A DNA stretch of 64,000 bases. Origin: Phocaeicola intestinalis. Its GTDB lineage: Bacteria; Bacteroidota; Bacteroidia; Bacteroidales; Bacteroidaceae. The notes under the pieces were generated by a model. It was given only the letters and a program-made list of their open reading frames with translations. It was not told the origin of the DNA and made no database searches. The stretch spans positions 1 to 64,000 of the forward strand of contig NZ_JACSPP010000003.1 in the NCBI RefSeq assembly GCF_014837065.1, written 5' to 3'. How positions within the stretch are numbered: position 1 is the stretch's first letter; every line of letters starts with the position of its first letter. The position numbers were made by a program, and so were the translations under genes. Below, piece after piece: positions 1-8,237 of the stretch.

Positions 1-177
1 AAATTTCAGAGCATAATATGAACAATAACAAGGGCGTTTGATACTGCTTTTTTAGGAACGTAGAACTGGACACACTAATTAATAATCTTGCAGCCTGAAG
101 ATTAATAATCTTACAGCAGATGAACCTATATGTGTCGGCGCATCTATCTGTGGGACTTTTTCCAGAATCAGACAATC
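1..177. other. Left-edge intergenic stretch
   Basis: No gene is supported here. A 12-bp sequence, ATTAATAATCTT, occurs twice, starting at 78 and 101, a spacing of 23 bp. This equals the unit length of the family B arrays elsewhere in the window, but the bases are mostly different, so kinship is only a guess. The stretch lies downstream of the minus-strand hydrolase gene. Confidence 0.4.
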
Positions 178-984
178 TTATTCGAAAGTATACAACTCTG
201 AAGGCAGCGTGCGCTTTAGTGCGCAAAGTTGTATATCGCGTCCTGCTACGATGCCTTGTTCGCGCAAGGCAAGTTCTACGGTCTTGTATGCAAGTTCCGG
301 ATGGTTGTTGTCTTTGCTTAGATGGCAAAGCCAAAGTACCTTCAGGTGGGGAGGAAAGTGCTCGGCAATAAACTGGGCTGCCTCACGGTTGCTCATGTGT
401 CCGTTTGGCCCGGCGATACGTGCTTTCAGATAAGGGGGATAAGGTCCCATCTGCAGCATGGCATCATCGTAATTGGCTTCCAGAATCAGGTAATCGGCAC
501 GTTCGATGTATGAAGCAGCTGTAGGGGTAATGTGGCCCATATCGGTAAGAAAGGCGAAAGTCTTGTCGCCTGTTTCTATGCAATAACCCACATTGTCTGT
601 ACCGTCATGAGGCACCTCGAAGCAGGTTATGGTGAAATCATCCAGGCTGATAGTTTTTTCTTTTTCTATCAGACGGATGCAGTCTGCCGAAAGTTTTTCG
701 GTCATGCAGTAGCTGCGCTCCATACCTTTGTGGATAGCCTGTGTGGCATAGACGGGGATATTATACCGTTTGGCAAGGTTGCCTACAGCTTTTATATGGT
801 CGGCATGGTCATGTGTGATAAAGATGGCGTGGATACACTGCATGTCAATGTTGTAATCCTTGAATATTTTCTTTACAGTGCGGATGCCTACTCCGGCATC
901 TATTAATATACTGCATGTCTCGGTGGCAAGATAATAACAGTTTCCGCTGCTTCCGCTACCTAAGCTCATAAATTGTACCTTCAT
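178..984 (-). CDS. MBL-fold metallo-hydrolase, YycJ/WalJ-like
   Basis: A 268-residue cytoplasmic metallo-beta-lactamase-fold hydrolase. The family's metal-binding signature THDHADH is at residues 57-63, after an N-terminal GSGSSGN loop. Later motifs are VPHDGTDN, LTDMGHI, HMSNREA and WLCHLSKDNNHPE, which supply the remaining histidine and aspartate ligands. There is no signal peptide or membrane segment. The closest known group is YycJ/WalJ, linked in Firmicutes to the WalKR locus and proposed to act on nucleic acids or in cell division; no such partners are next to it here. It has its own promoter just beyond the uxaC terminator. The fold is near certain; the substrate is unknown. Confidence 0.9.
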   Translation of the reverse strand: MKVQFMSLGSGSSGNCYYLATETCSILIDAGVGIRTVKKIFKDYNIDMQCIHAIFITHDHADHIKAVGNLAKRYNIPVYATQAIHKGMERSYCMTEKLSADCIRLIEKEKTISLDDFTITCFEVPHDGTDNVGYCIETGDKTFAFLTDMGHITPTAASYIERADYLILEANYDDAMLQMGPYPPYLKARIAGPNGHMSNREAAQFIAEHFPPHLKVLWLCHLSKDNNHPELAYKTVELALREQGIVAGRDIQLCALKRTLPSELYTFE

Positions 985-1016
985 GTTCTTTCTGTCTTTT
1001 TGTTTTTAGGAGCGGA

Positions 1017-1024
1017 CAAAGATA
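1017..1024 (-). promoter_or_regulatory. -7 box for the MBL hydrolase
   Basis: Read on the minus strand this is TATCTTTG, an exact match to the Bacteroides -7 consensus TAnnTTTG. It lies 33 bases before the ATG at 984 and directly after the uxaC terminator. No clear -33 TTTG was found. Confidence 0.55.
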
Positions 1025-1026
1025 CG

Positions 1027-1058
1027 AAAAAGAAAGAAGCCCGCCAAATAGCGGGCTT
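1027..1058 (-). terminator. uxaC intrinsic terminator
   Basis: Perfect 8-bp stem AAGCCCGC/GCGGGCTT with a 6-base loop (1037-1058). On the minus strand it is followed by a pyrimidine-rich CTTTCTTTTT tail. It lies 32 bases past the uxaC stop. Confidence 0.8.
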
Positions 1059-1089
1059 TCTCATGCAAAATCTGATTTATGAAGAACGA

Positions 1090-2496
1090 TTAGAAATTGA
1101 AATAATTCTTTGCGTTGTTATAGCAAATATCTTCTACCATTTGCTGGATGCGCGGCATTTCTGATTCCGGGAGTTCTCCGTTTTCAACATCATTGCCTAA
1201 CAAATTACATAATGTGCGGCGGAAGTATTCATGACGCGGATAAGACAGGAATGAACGCGAGTCTGTAAGCATACCTACAAAGCGGCTCAACAAGCCCAGC
1301 AGTGAAAGCGCGTTCATCTGCTTTTCCATACCGTCTTTCTGATCGAGGAACCACCAGCCCGAACCGAACTGAATCTTGCCCGGTACCGAACCGTCCTGGA
1401 AGTTGCCCAGCATGGTAGCAACGACTTCATTCGCGCATGGATTCAGGTTGTACAGGATGGTTTTAGTCAGTTTGCCTTCAGAGTTCAAACGGTCGAGGAA
1501 TTTCGACATTGATTTGGCTGTGTTGAATTCACCGATAGAGTCAAAACCGGTATCCGGTCCCAATAACTTGAACATCTTGCTGTTGTTGTCGCGGATAGCT
1601 CCGTAGTGATATTGTTGTGCCCAACCGGTTTCCCAGTCCATTTCGGCAAAGATAACCAACATAGCCGACTTGAACTTCAGGATTTCTTCTTTCGTCAATT
1701 CCGTGCCGCCGTATACTTTATTGAATATCGCACGGATTTCAGCGTCGGTATAGTCTTCTGCATAGAATTCTTCGATTCCGTGGTCAGACAATCTACATCC
1801 TTGTTCTGCAAAGAATGCGTGACGTTTGCGCAAAGCGTCAATCATGTCATCGAACGAAGAAATGTTTACGCCGCTTACTTCCGCCAGTTTTTCGATGTAA
1901 GCACGATAGTTGGCTGCAGATTCTACAGCCATGGCCTTATCGGGACGCCAAGCCGGAAGCATCTTGATTTCGAAGCCGCTTTCGCGTGTTGCGATATGAT
2001 ATTCCAAAGAATCTACAGGGTCGTCTGTCGTACATACTGTCTCTACGTGGTAGCGGCGCATCAAGTTGCGTGCAGAGTATTCAGGAGTAGCCAATTTGGC
2101 ATTACATTCTTCGAATATTTCACGTGCGGTAGAGGGGTTCAGGATTTTATCGATACCGAAAGCGGTTTTCAGTTCCAGATGAGTCCAATGATACAAGGGG
2201 TTACGGAATGTGTAAGGAACAGTTTCTGCCCACTTTTCGAATTTTTCCCAATCTGTGGTGTCTTTTCCGGTACAATAGCGTTCGTCTACACCGTTGCTAC
2301 GCATAGCACGCCATTTATAGTGGTCACCGCCCAGCCAGATTTCTGTGATTGACTTGAATTGATAATCATCGGCTACCATTTTCGGAATCAAATGGCAATG
2401 GTAATCGATAATAGGCATCTTGGCAGCGTGGTTGTGGTATAATTCCTGTGCAGTTTCTGTTTTCAACAGGAAATTTTCGTCCATAAATTTTTTCAT
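1090..2496 (-). CDS. uxaC: Glucuronate isomerase
   Basis: A 468-residue uronate isomerase that converts D-glucuronate to D-fructuronate and D-galacturonate to D-tagaturonate, the first step of hexuronate breakdown. It belongs to the amidohydrolase-like TIM-barrel group. The metal-binding HxH motif is in IIDYHCHL (histidines 33 and 35). The C-terminal third carries the family signature MLTDSRSFLSYPRHEYFRR. Length matches the usual roughly 470 residues. It is divergent from uxaB, the next enzyme on the galacturonate branch, with 301 bp between them, so co-regulation is likely. The first ATG (MKKFMDEN) was kept because it matches family starts. Uronates released from pectin or host glycans are the likely source. 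Confidence 0.97.
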   Translation of the reverse strand: MKKFMDENFLLKTETAQELYHNHAAKMPIIDYHCHLIPKMVADDYQFKSITEIWLGGDHYKWRAMRSNGVDERYCTGKDTTDWEKFEKWAETVPYTFRNPLYHWTHLELKTAFGIDKILNPSTAREIFEECNAKLATPEYSARNLMRRYHVETVCTTDDPVDSLEYHIATRESGFEIKMLPAWRPDKAMAVESAANYRAYIEKLAEVSGVNISSFDDMIDALRKRHAFFAEQGCRLSDHGIEEFYAEDYTDAEIRAIFNKVYGGTELTKEEILKFKSAMLVIFAEMDWETGWAQQYHYGAIRDNNSKMFKLLGPDTGFDSIGEFNTAKSMSKFLDRLNSEGKLTKTILYNLNPCANEVVATMLGNFQDGSVPGKIQFGSGWWFLDQKDGMEKQMNALSLLGLLSRFVGMLTDSRSFLSYPRHEYFRRTLCNLLGNDVENGELPESEMPRIQQMVEDICYNNAKNYFNF

Positions 2497-2628
2497 ATAA
2501 GTTTTCTTTTTGGTTTATGTTTTTTGTTAGGTATTTTCACTTTTTCTAATTGCTGGAACGATTTTTTATGCTGAACAACACAAATATCGTTTTATTCTCC
2601 GTTATCGAACACGAAAATAGAAATTTTA

Positions 2629-2658
2629 TTTGGAATAACAAAATATTTCGTATATTTG
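2629..2658 (+). promoter_or_regulatory. uxaB promoter
   Basis: TTTG at 2629-2632, an 18-base spacer, then TATATTTG at 2651-2658, a good match to the Bacteroides -33/-7 consensus. Transcription would begin near 2665, leaving a leader of about 130 bases before uxaB in which no clear structure was seen. Confidence 0.7.
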
Positions 2659-2797
2659 CAGCGAATATTTAGTAAAATTAATCACTTCGTTGATGGGTAG
2701 GTTATGTGCTGGATAAATATTTTTTACCATTTGTGAAGGTGATTTGAACTTGAATATGTATTGTATGCAACAGTAAACCTAAAAATAAATACAAAGT

Positions 2798-4237
2798 ATG
2801 AGACCGTTAAACAAAGAAAATGCGAACAAGCCTGTTCGTCCTGAAAGAATCATTCAATTTGGTGAAGGTAACTTTTTACGTGCGTTTGTCGACTGGATTG
2901 TTTATAATATGGACCAGAAGACAGATTTCAATAGCAGTGTAGTCATTGTGCAGCCTTTGGGTAAAGGTATGATTGATACGCTGAACAATCAAGACTGTTT
3001 GTATCACGTTAATTTGCAGGGACTTGATAAAGGTCAGGTGGTGAATAGCCTGACATTGATTGATGTAGTAAGCCGTGCATTGAATCCATACAGTCAATTT
3101 GACGAGTTTATGAAACTTGCCGAGCAGCCTGAGATGCGTTTTGTGATTTCGAATACTACCGAAGCAGGTATTGCTTTCGACCCTTCGTGCAAACTGGATG
3201 ATGCTCCTGCTGCTTCTTATCCGGGTAAACTGACCCAATTGCTGTATCATCGTTTTAAGACATTCAATGGTGATATGTCAAAAGGTTTGATTATTTTCCC
3301 TTGCGAATTGATTTTCTTGAACGGGCATAAGCTGAAAGAAACCATTTATCAGTATATTGAATTGTGGAATTTGGGCGAGGATTTCAAGAATTGGTTCGAA
3401 AAAGCCTGCGGTGTATATGCTACTTTGGTAGACCGTATCGTTCCGGGATTCCCGCGCAAGGAAATTGATGCTATCAAAGAAAAACTGCAATATGATGATA
3501 ACATGGTGGTACAGGGTGAAATTTTCCATTTGTGGGTAATCGAGGCACCGCAAGAAGTGGCAAAAGAATTCCCTGCAGACAAGGCAGGTCTGAATGTCTT
3601 GTTCGTTCCGTCTGAAGCTCCGTATCATGAAAGAAAAGTTACGTTGCTGAACGGTCCGCATACCGTATTGTCGCCGGTTGCATATCTGTCGGGAGTAAAT
3701 ATCGTCCGCGACGCTTGCCAGCATCCGGTTATCGGCAAGTTCATCCACAAGGTGATGTTTGACGAACTGATGGAAACCTTGAATTTGCCGAAGGCTGAAT
3801 TGGAACAATTCGCTCATGATGTACTGGAACGCTTCAACAATCCGTTCGTTGACCATCAAGTAACCTCTATCATGCTGAACTCATTCCCGAAATACCAGAC
3901 TCGTGACCTGCCTGGCTTGAAGGTATATTTGGAACGTAAGGGTGAACTTCCGAAAGGCTTGGTATTGGGACTGGCTGCTATCATTACTTATTATAAAGGC
4001 GGCGTACGCGAAGACGGTGCTGAAATCGTTCCGAATGATGCTCCGGAAATCATGGATTTGCTGAAACAATTGTGGGCTACAGGCGATACGCAGAAGATTG
4101 CAGAAGGCGTATTGGCGGCACAGTCTATTTGGGGCGAAGATTTGAATCAGATTCCGGGATTGACCGCAGCCGTAAAAGCTGATTTGGACAGCATTCAGGA
4201 AAAAGGTATGTTGGAAACTGTGAAGTCGATTCTGTAA
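2798..4237 (+). CDS. uxaB: Tagaturonate reductase (altronate oxidoreductase)
   Basis: A 479-residue NAD-dependent enzyme of the mannitol dehydrogenase family that reduces D-tagaturonate to D-altronate. The N-terminal Rossmann segment reads IIQFGEGNFLRAFVDWIV (about residues 18-35). The C-terminal catalytic domain has KVTLLNGPHTVLSPVAYLSG near residue 285, with the conserved Lys, Asn and His of the family. UxaB is preferred over UxuB (fructuronate reductase) because of overall similarity and its pairing with uxaC; the two are close paralogues, so the exact substrate is the main doubt. UxaA and the KDG enzymes are not in the window. The gene has its own promoter and a strong terminator. Confidence 0.92.
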   Translation: MRPLNKENANKPVRPERIIQFGEGNFLRAFVDWIVYNMDQKTDFNSSVVIVQPLGKGMIDTLNNQDCLYHVNLQGLDKGQVVNSLTLIDVVSRALNPYSQFDEFMKLAEQPEMRFVISNTTEAGIAFDPSCKLDDAPAASYPGKLTQLLYHRFKTFNGDMSKGLIIFPCELIFLNGHKLKETIYQYIELWNLGEDFKNWFEKACGVYATLVDRIVPGFPRKEIDAIKEKLQYDDNMVVQGEIFHLWVIEAPQEVAKEFPADKAGLNVLFVPSEAPYHERKVTLLNGPHTVLSPVAYLSGVNIVRDACQHPVIGKFIHKVMFDELMETLNLPKAELEQFAHDVLERFNNPFVDHQVTSIMLNSFPKYQTRDLPGLKVYLERKGELPKGLVLGLAAIITYYKGGVREDGAEIVPNDAPEIMDLLKQLWATGDTQKIAEGVLAAQSIWGEDLNQIPGLTAAVKADLDSIQEKGMLETVKSIL

Positions 4238-4275
4238 TAGTGCCTTAACTTAATTGTTAGAAATTCCATGTGGGG

Positions 4276-4307
4276 GAGGGAAGTGATTTTTACTTCCCTT
4301 CTTTTTT
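4276..4307 (+). terminator. uxaB intrinsic terminator
   Basis: Stem GGGAAGT/ACTTCCC (4278-4284 and 4292-4298) with a 7-base loop, followed by TTCTTTTTT. It starts about 40 bases past the uxaB stop. Confidence 0.85.
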
Positions 4308-4408
4308 ATGGGTCCAAGTTTCTTAATTTCCTCTACCTTCTTCATGTTCGGCAACAATGGACCAGCGGACTGGAATTATGAATAAACGGATGTGGAATAT
4401 CGCAGTCT

Positions 4409-5326
4409 TTAGGCTGTTGGATAAAATGTTTGTGTTTTCCGGTATTCATTAGGAGAGTGTCCTGTATGCTTTTTGAAAACCCGGTTAAAATGCTGTGAAT
4501 ATTGAAACCCTAGTTCGTAGGCTATTTGAGTAATGGTTTTGTCCGAACCTAAAAGCAGATCCTTGGCGGTGTCAATGATTTTATTCTGGATGTATTCTTG
4601 TGGCGTTTTGCCTGTTTCTTTTTTTATGAGGTCTCCAAAATAATTGGGCGATAGGAATACTCTCTCTGCAAAGTATCTCACTGTGGGAATACCTTCTACT
4701 TGGGTCTTTCCGTTGTGGAAATAGTCATCCAGCAACGATTCAAAACGTGTCAGGACATCCTTGTTGACTTCTTTCCGAGTTTCGAACTGTCGGTTGTAGA
4801 AACGCATACAATAATCCAGTAGTAGTTGTATATTTCTGGTTATCAGTCTTTTGCTTAGTTTGTCTATCGGGTGCATCAATTCTGCTTTTATGTTTGTCAG
4901 GCAGTCAAGGATGGTGTTTTGTTCTTCATCCGAGAGGTGTAATGCTTCGTACGAACTATATGCAAAGAATGAATATGATTTGATTTCTTGCCCCAGTGAT
5001 GTGCCTTTTATCAGATCAGGGTGGAACAAGAGGCCTTTAGCCTTGGGCTTTACTCCTTTCTGAAGTTCTGTTTCTGCAACTTGTCCAGGTGCGAAACTGA
5101 CAATGGTTCCGTCTTGATAATCGTAAGTTTGCTTGCCATAGCGGATATCTCCACATCGGGTATCTTTTAGAAACAAGGCATATATTCCATAATTGATGGT
5201 GAAATGAGTAGGAAAGTATGTTGCTTCGTCCAGGTCGATGACATTTACCAGCGGATGGAGCGATTCTAACCCGAATAGTTGATTGTACGTTTCTACCGAA
5301 TCCATTTTGATAAAATCTTCTTTCAT
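4409..5326 (-). CDS. AraC-family transcriptional regulator
   Basis: A DNA-binding regulator of about 305 residues. The N-terminal half looks like a cupin-type sensor domain (segments near DYQDGTIVSFAPGQ). The last roughly 100 residues form the double helix-turn-helix of AraC/XylS, including FLSPNYFGDLIKKETGKTP, QEYIQNKIIDTAKDLL and ITQIAYELGFQYSQHFNRVF. The longest frame starts at 5350, but a TATTTTTG -7 box covers 5348-5355, so that codon would precede transcription. The ATG at 5326 (MKEDFIKMD) is used; 5308 is possible. Its target is unknown. It lies beside uxaB but is transcribed toward it, so control of the uronate genes is only a guess. Confidence 0.88.
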   Translation of the reverse strand: MKEDFIKMDSVETYNQLFGLESLHPLVNVIDLDEATYFPTHFTINYGIYALFLKDTRCGDIRYGKQTYDYQDGTIVSFAPGQVAETELQKGVKPKAKGLLFHPDLIKGTSLGQEIKSYSFFAYSSYEALHLSDEEQNTILDCLTNIKAELMHPIDKLSKRLITRNIQLLLDYCMRFYNRQFETRKEVNKDVLTRFESLLDDYFHNGKTQVEGIPTVRYFAERVFLSPNYFGDLIKKETGKTPQEYIQNKIIDTAKDLLLGSDKTITQIAYELGFQYSQHFNRVFKKHTGHSPNEYRKTQTFYPTA

Positions 5327-5347
5327 ATGCGTGTATATTTTACGTAG

Positions 5348-5355
5348 CAAAAATA
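5348..5355 (-). promoter_or_regulatory. -7 box for the AraC gene
   Basis: Minus-strand TATTTTTG matches TAnnTTTG. It overlaps the first in-frame ATG of the AraC gene, which argues for the downstream start at 5326. No good -33 TTTG was seen at 19-21 bases. Confidence 0.5.
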
Positions 5356-5623
5356 CATATTTTGTGGAAAAATGCTATGCTTGATGGAATAGAATCTGTA
5401 ATTAAGGTACAAATCTCCGTAATTTTTCTCCATAAGAATCAGGCTCTTGCTGCAGATTTTGCTGTGATTGTGTGTGTAAAGCATCGGAAATATCTGAAGT
5501 TTTTGGTATTATGGCTTCCGGATATGAGAAAAAAACAGCCAGTTACGCGATATTGAGTGCTTTTTTTACTAATTTTGCAATTCGAACGAAATCTTGGAGA
5601 ATAATCAAACAAAAGACATATCT

Positions 5624-7114
5624 ATGGCAAAAGAACTGAAAGAACTGACCAAAAGAAGCGAGAATTATTCGCAATGGTACAATGATTTGGTAGTAAAAGC
5701 AGACCTGGCAGAGCAGTCGCCCGTGCGTGGCTGTATGGTAATCAAACCTTATGGGTACGCCATCTGGGAAAAAATGCAGCACCAGCTGGATACAATGTTT
5801 AAGGAAACGGGACATGTGAATGCTTACTTCCCGTTACTTATTCCAAAATCATACTTGAGCCGTGAGGCAGAACATGTGGAAGGGTTCGCTAAAGAATGTG
5901 CGGTGGTCACTCATTATCGCCTGAAGAATGCCGAGGATGGTTCGGGTGTCATTGTCGACCCGGCAGCTAAACTGGAAGAAGAACTGATAATCCGTCCTAC
6001 TTCGGAAACCATTATTTGGAGTACCTACAAAAACTGGATTAATTCGTATCGTGACTTGCCTATCCTTTGCAATCAGTGGGCAAATGTAGTGCGCTGGGAA
6101 ATGCGCACACGTCTTTTCCTGCGTACAGCCGAGTTTCTGTGGCAAGAAGGACATACGGCGCATGCTACCCGTGAGGAAGCCGAAGCCGAAGCACAGAAGA
6201 TGTTGCACGTGTATGGTGATTTTGCTGAAAAATACATGGCAGTGCCGGTCATTAAAGGAGTGAAGAGTGCCAACGAACGTTTTGCCGGAGCATTGGATAC
6301 TTATACCATTGAAGGACTGATGCAGGACGGTAAGGCTTTGCAGTGTGGTACATCCCATTTCCTGGGACAAAATTTTGCTAAGGCATTCAATGTGCAATTC
6401 GTCGATAAGAACAATAAGCTTGATTACGTATGGGCTACTTCATGGGGAGTGTCTACCCGTTTGATGGGGGCACTTATCATGACTCATTCGGATGATAATG
6501 GTTTGGTTCTTCCTCCACATCTGGCGCCGATTCAGGTGGTCATTGTTCCTATTTACAAGAACGATGAGCAGCTGAAACAGATTGATGCGAAAGTGGAAGG
6601 TATTGTCACGAAACTCCGTAATATGGGTGTTACCGTGAAATATGATAATGCCGATAATAAGCGTCCGGGATTTAAGTTTGCCGATTACGAGCTGAAGGGT
6701 GTTCCCGTACGTTTGGCAATGGGTGGCAGAGACCTTGAAAACAATACCATTGAACTGATGCGCCGCGATACGTTGGAAAAGGAGACCCGCTCATGCGACG
6801 GTATTGAGGAATACGTAAAGAATCTGTTGGAAGAAATTCAGGAGAATATCTACCAGAAAGCCTTGAAATACCGCAATGAACACATTGTGAAAGTGGATAC
6901 TTACGAACAGTTCAAGGAACAGATCGAAAAGGGCGGATTCATCCTTGCACACTGGGATGGTACGACTGAAACTGAAGAACGTATCAAGGAAGAGACGAAA
7001 GCAACCATCCGTTGCATCCCGTTCGAAGCAGACGAGGAAAGTCTGACACCGGGCGTCGATATGGTAACAGGTAAACCTTCGGTACGCCGCGTATTGTTTG
7101 CACGTGCTTATTGA
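5624..7114 (+). CDS. proS: Prolyl-tRNA synthetase, archaeal/eukaryal type
   Basis: Charges tRNA-Pro with proline. At 496 residues it is the short class II form: motif 2 lies in [20 protein letters not shown] (about residues 147-166), the anticodon-binding domain follows near residue 290 ([13 protein letters not shown]), and the C-terminal domain ends in a terminal tyrosine (FARAY), as in archaeal/eukaryal enzymes. The roughly 180-residue editing insertion of E. coli-type ProRS is absent. The frame is open back to a TTG at 5594, but the ATG at 5624 ([20 protein letters not shown]) fits the family start. A -7-like TAATTTTG is at 5570-5577. It is a single-gene unit. Confidence 0.97.
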   Translation: MAKELKELTKRSENYSQWYNDLVVKADLAEQSPVRGCMVIKPYGYAIWEKMQHQLDTMFKETGHVNAYFPLLIPKSYLSREAEHVEGFAKECAVVTHYRLKNAEDGSGVIVDPAAKLEEELIIRPTSETIIWSTYKNWINSYRDLPILCNQWANVVRWEMRTRLFLRTAEFLWQEGHTAHATREEAEAEAQKMLHVYGDFAEKYMAVPVIKGVKSANERFAGALDTYTIEGLMQDGKALQCGTSHFLGQNFAKAFNVQFVDKNNKLDYVWATSWGVSTRLMGALIMTHSDDNGLVLPPHLAPIQVVIVPIYKNDEQLKQIDAKVEGIVTKLRNMGVTVKYDNADNKRPGFKFADYELKGVPVRLAMGGRDLENNTIELMRRDTLEKETRSCDGIEEYVKNLLEEIQENIYQKALKYRNEHIVKVDTYEQFKEQIEKGGFILAHWDGTTETEERIKEETKATIRCIPFEADEESLTPGVDMVTGKPSVRRVLFARAY

Positions 7115-7249
7115 TTATTTTTCTTCCTGAGGATTGGAGTTTTGCTTTGCAGGATTCCAATCCTGATTGGAAACAGGGAAAGGAGTATTAGAAGTTGGCT
7201 GATAGTGAGAACATGTTTTTGTCTTGTATCAGTTTAGAGATATTGTATA

Positions 7250-7300
7250 AAAAACAGTGTCGGCAGAGTTAATGTTTTATCTCTAGCTGACACTGTTTTT
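7250..7300. terminator. Bidirectional terminator between proS and the small secreted protein gene
   Basis: A long stem pairs AAAACAGTGTC (7251-7261) with GACACTGTTTT (7289-7299), extended inward by AGAG/CTCT. There are A and T runs on both sides. It lies between convergent genes and can end both transcripts. Confidence 0.8.
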
Positions 7301-7405
7301 ATTTTTATGGAGCTGGTTGCTGCAATGCTAACCTGATCCAATGTTGCTTGCGAATCAGATAAAATTGATTATTGATTCGCCTTATGGTTAAATTATTTGA
7401 ACGAA

Positions 7406-7768
7406 TTATTTGTCGATGTTAATGCCTTTATTACGCAAAGTTAACGCCATCAGACGAACGTAATCGGCATACTGCTTGTCATTTAATGTCTTTTTCATCA
7501 ACTTCAAATTTCCATAAACCGCATTACGGACTTTCTGGTCAGTATCTTTAGACGATCTGTTCGCTAACTTCATTTGTTCCTGAAAGTAATCGCAGATATC
7601 TGCAACTTCTTCATTCTGTGCTGAAGTTAATTTCAAATACTTATTCAGTTTAGCCTTGTTAATAGATCCATCCCATTTGGCAACAACAGTTGAATCATTT
7701 ACACCGTTAGCAAATACTGATGCAGAAAACGCTAAAGCAGCTACTAATGTTAATCCAAACTTTTTCAT
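7406..7768 (-). CDS. Small secreted protein of unknown function
   Basis: 120 residues with a clear signal peptide (MKKFGLTLVAALAFSASVFA, cleavage expected before NG). The mature part is basic and predicted helical (KLNKYLKLTSAQNEEVADIC, MKKTLNDKQYADYVRLMALT). No cysteine follows the hydrophobic core, so it is probably a soluble periplasmic protein rather than a lipoprotein. The pattern of leucine, lysine and an LT.AQ motif recalls small helical periplasmic proteins of the Spy/CpxP sort in Bacteroidetes, but this is a resemblance, not an assignment. It has its own promoter with a possible operator and a leader of about 100 bases. Confidence 0.8.
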   Translation of the reverse strand: MKKFGLTLVAALAFSASVFANGVNDSTVVAKWDGSINKAKLNKYLKLTSAQNEEVADICDYFQEQMKLANRSSKDTDQKVRNAVYGNLKLMKKTLNDKQYADYVRLMALTLRNKGINIDK

Positions 7769-7869
7769 AATACCTAAATTTTAAATGTTACCTAAAAACT
7801 TGTTACCTTAAAACAATTACGTTATCTTTTTAAATCTAGTTTAGCTCGAGCTTTATCTTTTTACCACTG

Positions 7870-7897
7870 CAAAGATAAGAATGTGTTGAATAACATA
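7870..7897 (-). promoter_or_regulatory. Promoter and palindromic operator candidate of the small secreted protein gene
   Basis: Minus-strand TATCTTTG (7870-7877) matches the -7 consensus exactly. Immediately upstream (7882-7897) is TGTGTT-GAAT-AACATA, one base from the perfect palindrome TATGTT-4-AACATA found at 15031-15046 in nearly the same position relative to another TATCTTTG. The site would lie between the -33 and -7 regions, a classic place for a repressor or for an activator that replaces a weak -33. Confidence 0.55.
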
Positions 7898-8087
7898 AAA
7901 GCAATATTGGAGAAAATCACAAATAAAGGTGTCATTTATTGATGTAAATCAATATCAATATAGCAAAATGTATGTTTTTGAAATGGAATTGTAATATTCT
8001 AAATGTGTTATCTGAAAAAGAAGCAACCTTTTGTAAGATTAATGTTGCCATAAACAATAGTTCGTTAAAATGATAAGTTTTCTTTAG

Positions 8088-8225
8088 ATGAATGTCTGCC
8101 ATTCAGCCAATGCATCATCTACGAAAACGAAGATATACTTCATAAGCCATTCCAGTTAACTGCTACAGCCTGAAATGTCAAATAAGTATATCTTCATTTA
8201 AAGCACATTATTAAAAACATTCGTT
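8088..8225 (+). repeat. Family B element remnant
   Basis: The left edge GATGAATGTCTGCC and AGCCAATGCAT match the left terminus of the family B elements at 20372 and 60163, and the right edge ACATTCGTT matches their right terminus. The 23-bp array is gone. In its place are two perfect 12-bp inverted copies, GAAGATATACTT (8129-8140) and AAGTATATCTTC (8184-8195), which resemble half units. It lies downstream of the acetyltransferase-nitrilase gene. Confidence 0.5.
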
Positions 8226-8237
8226 TCCTTTAGTTTT

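Noticed and set aside
1..177. A family B copy at the left edge, suggested by a 23-bp direct repeat
   Set aside because: The spacing matches but the bases do not, and no terminal repeats are visible.
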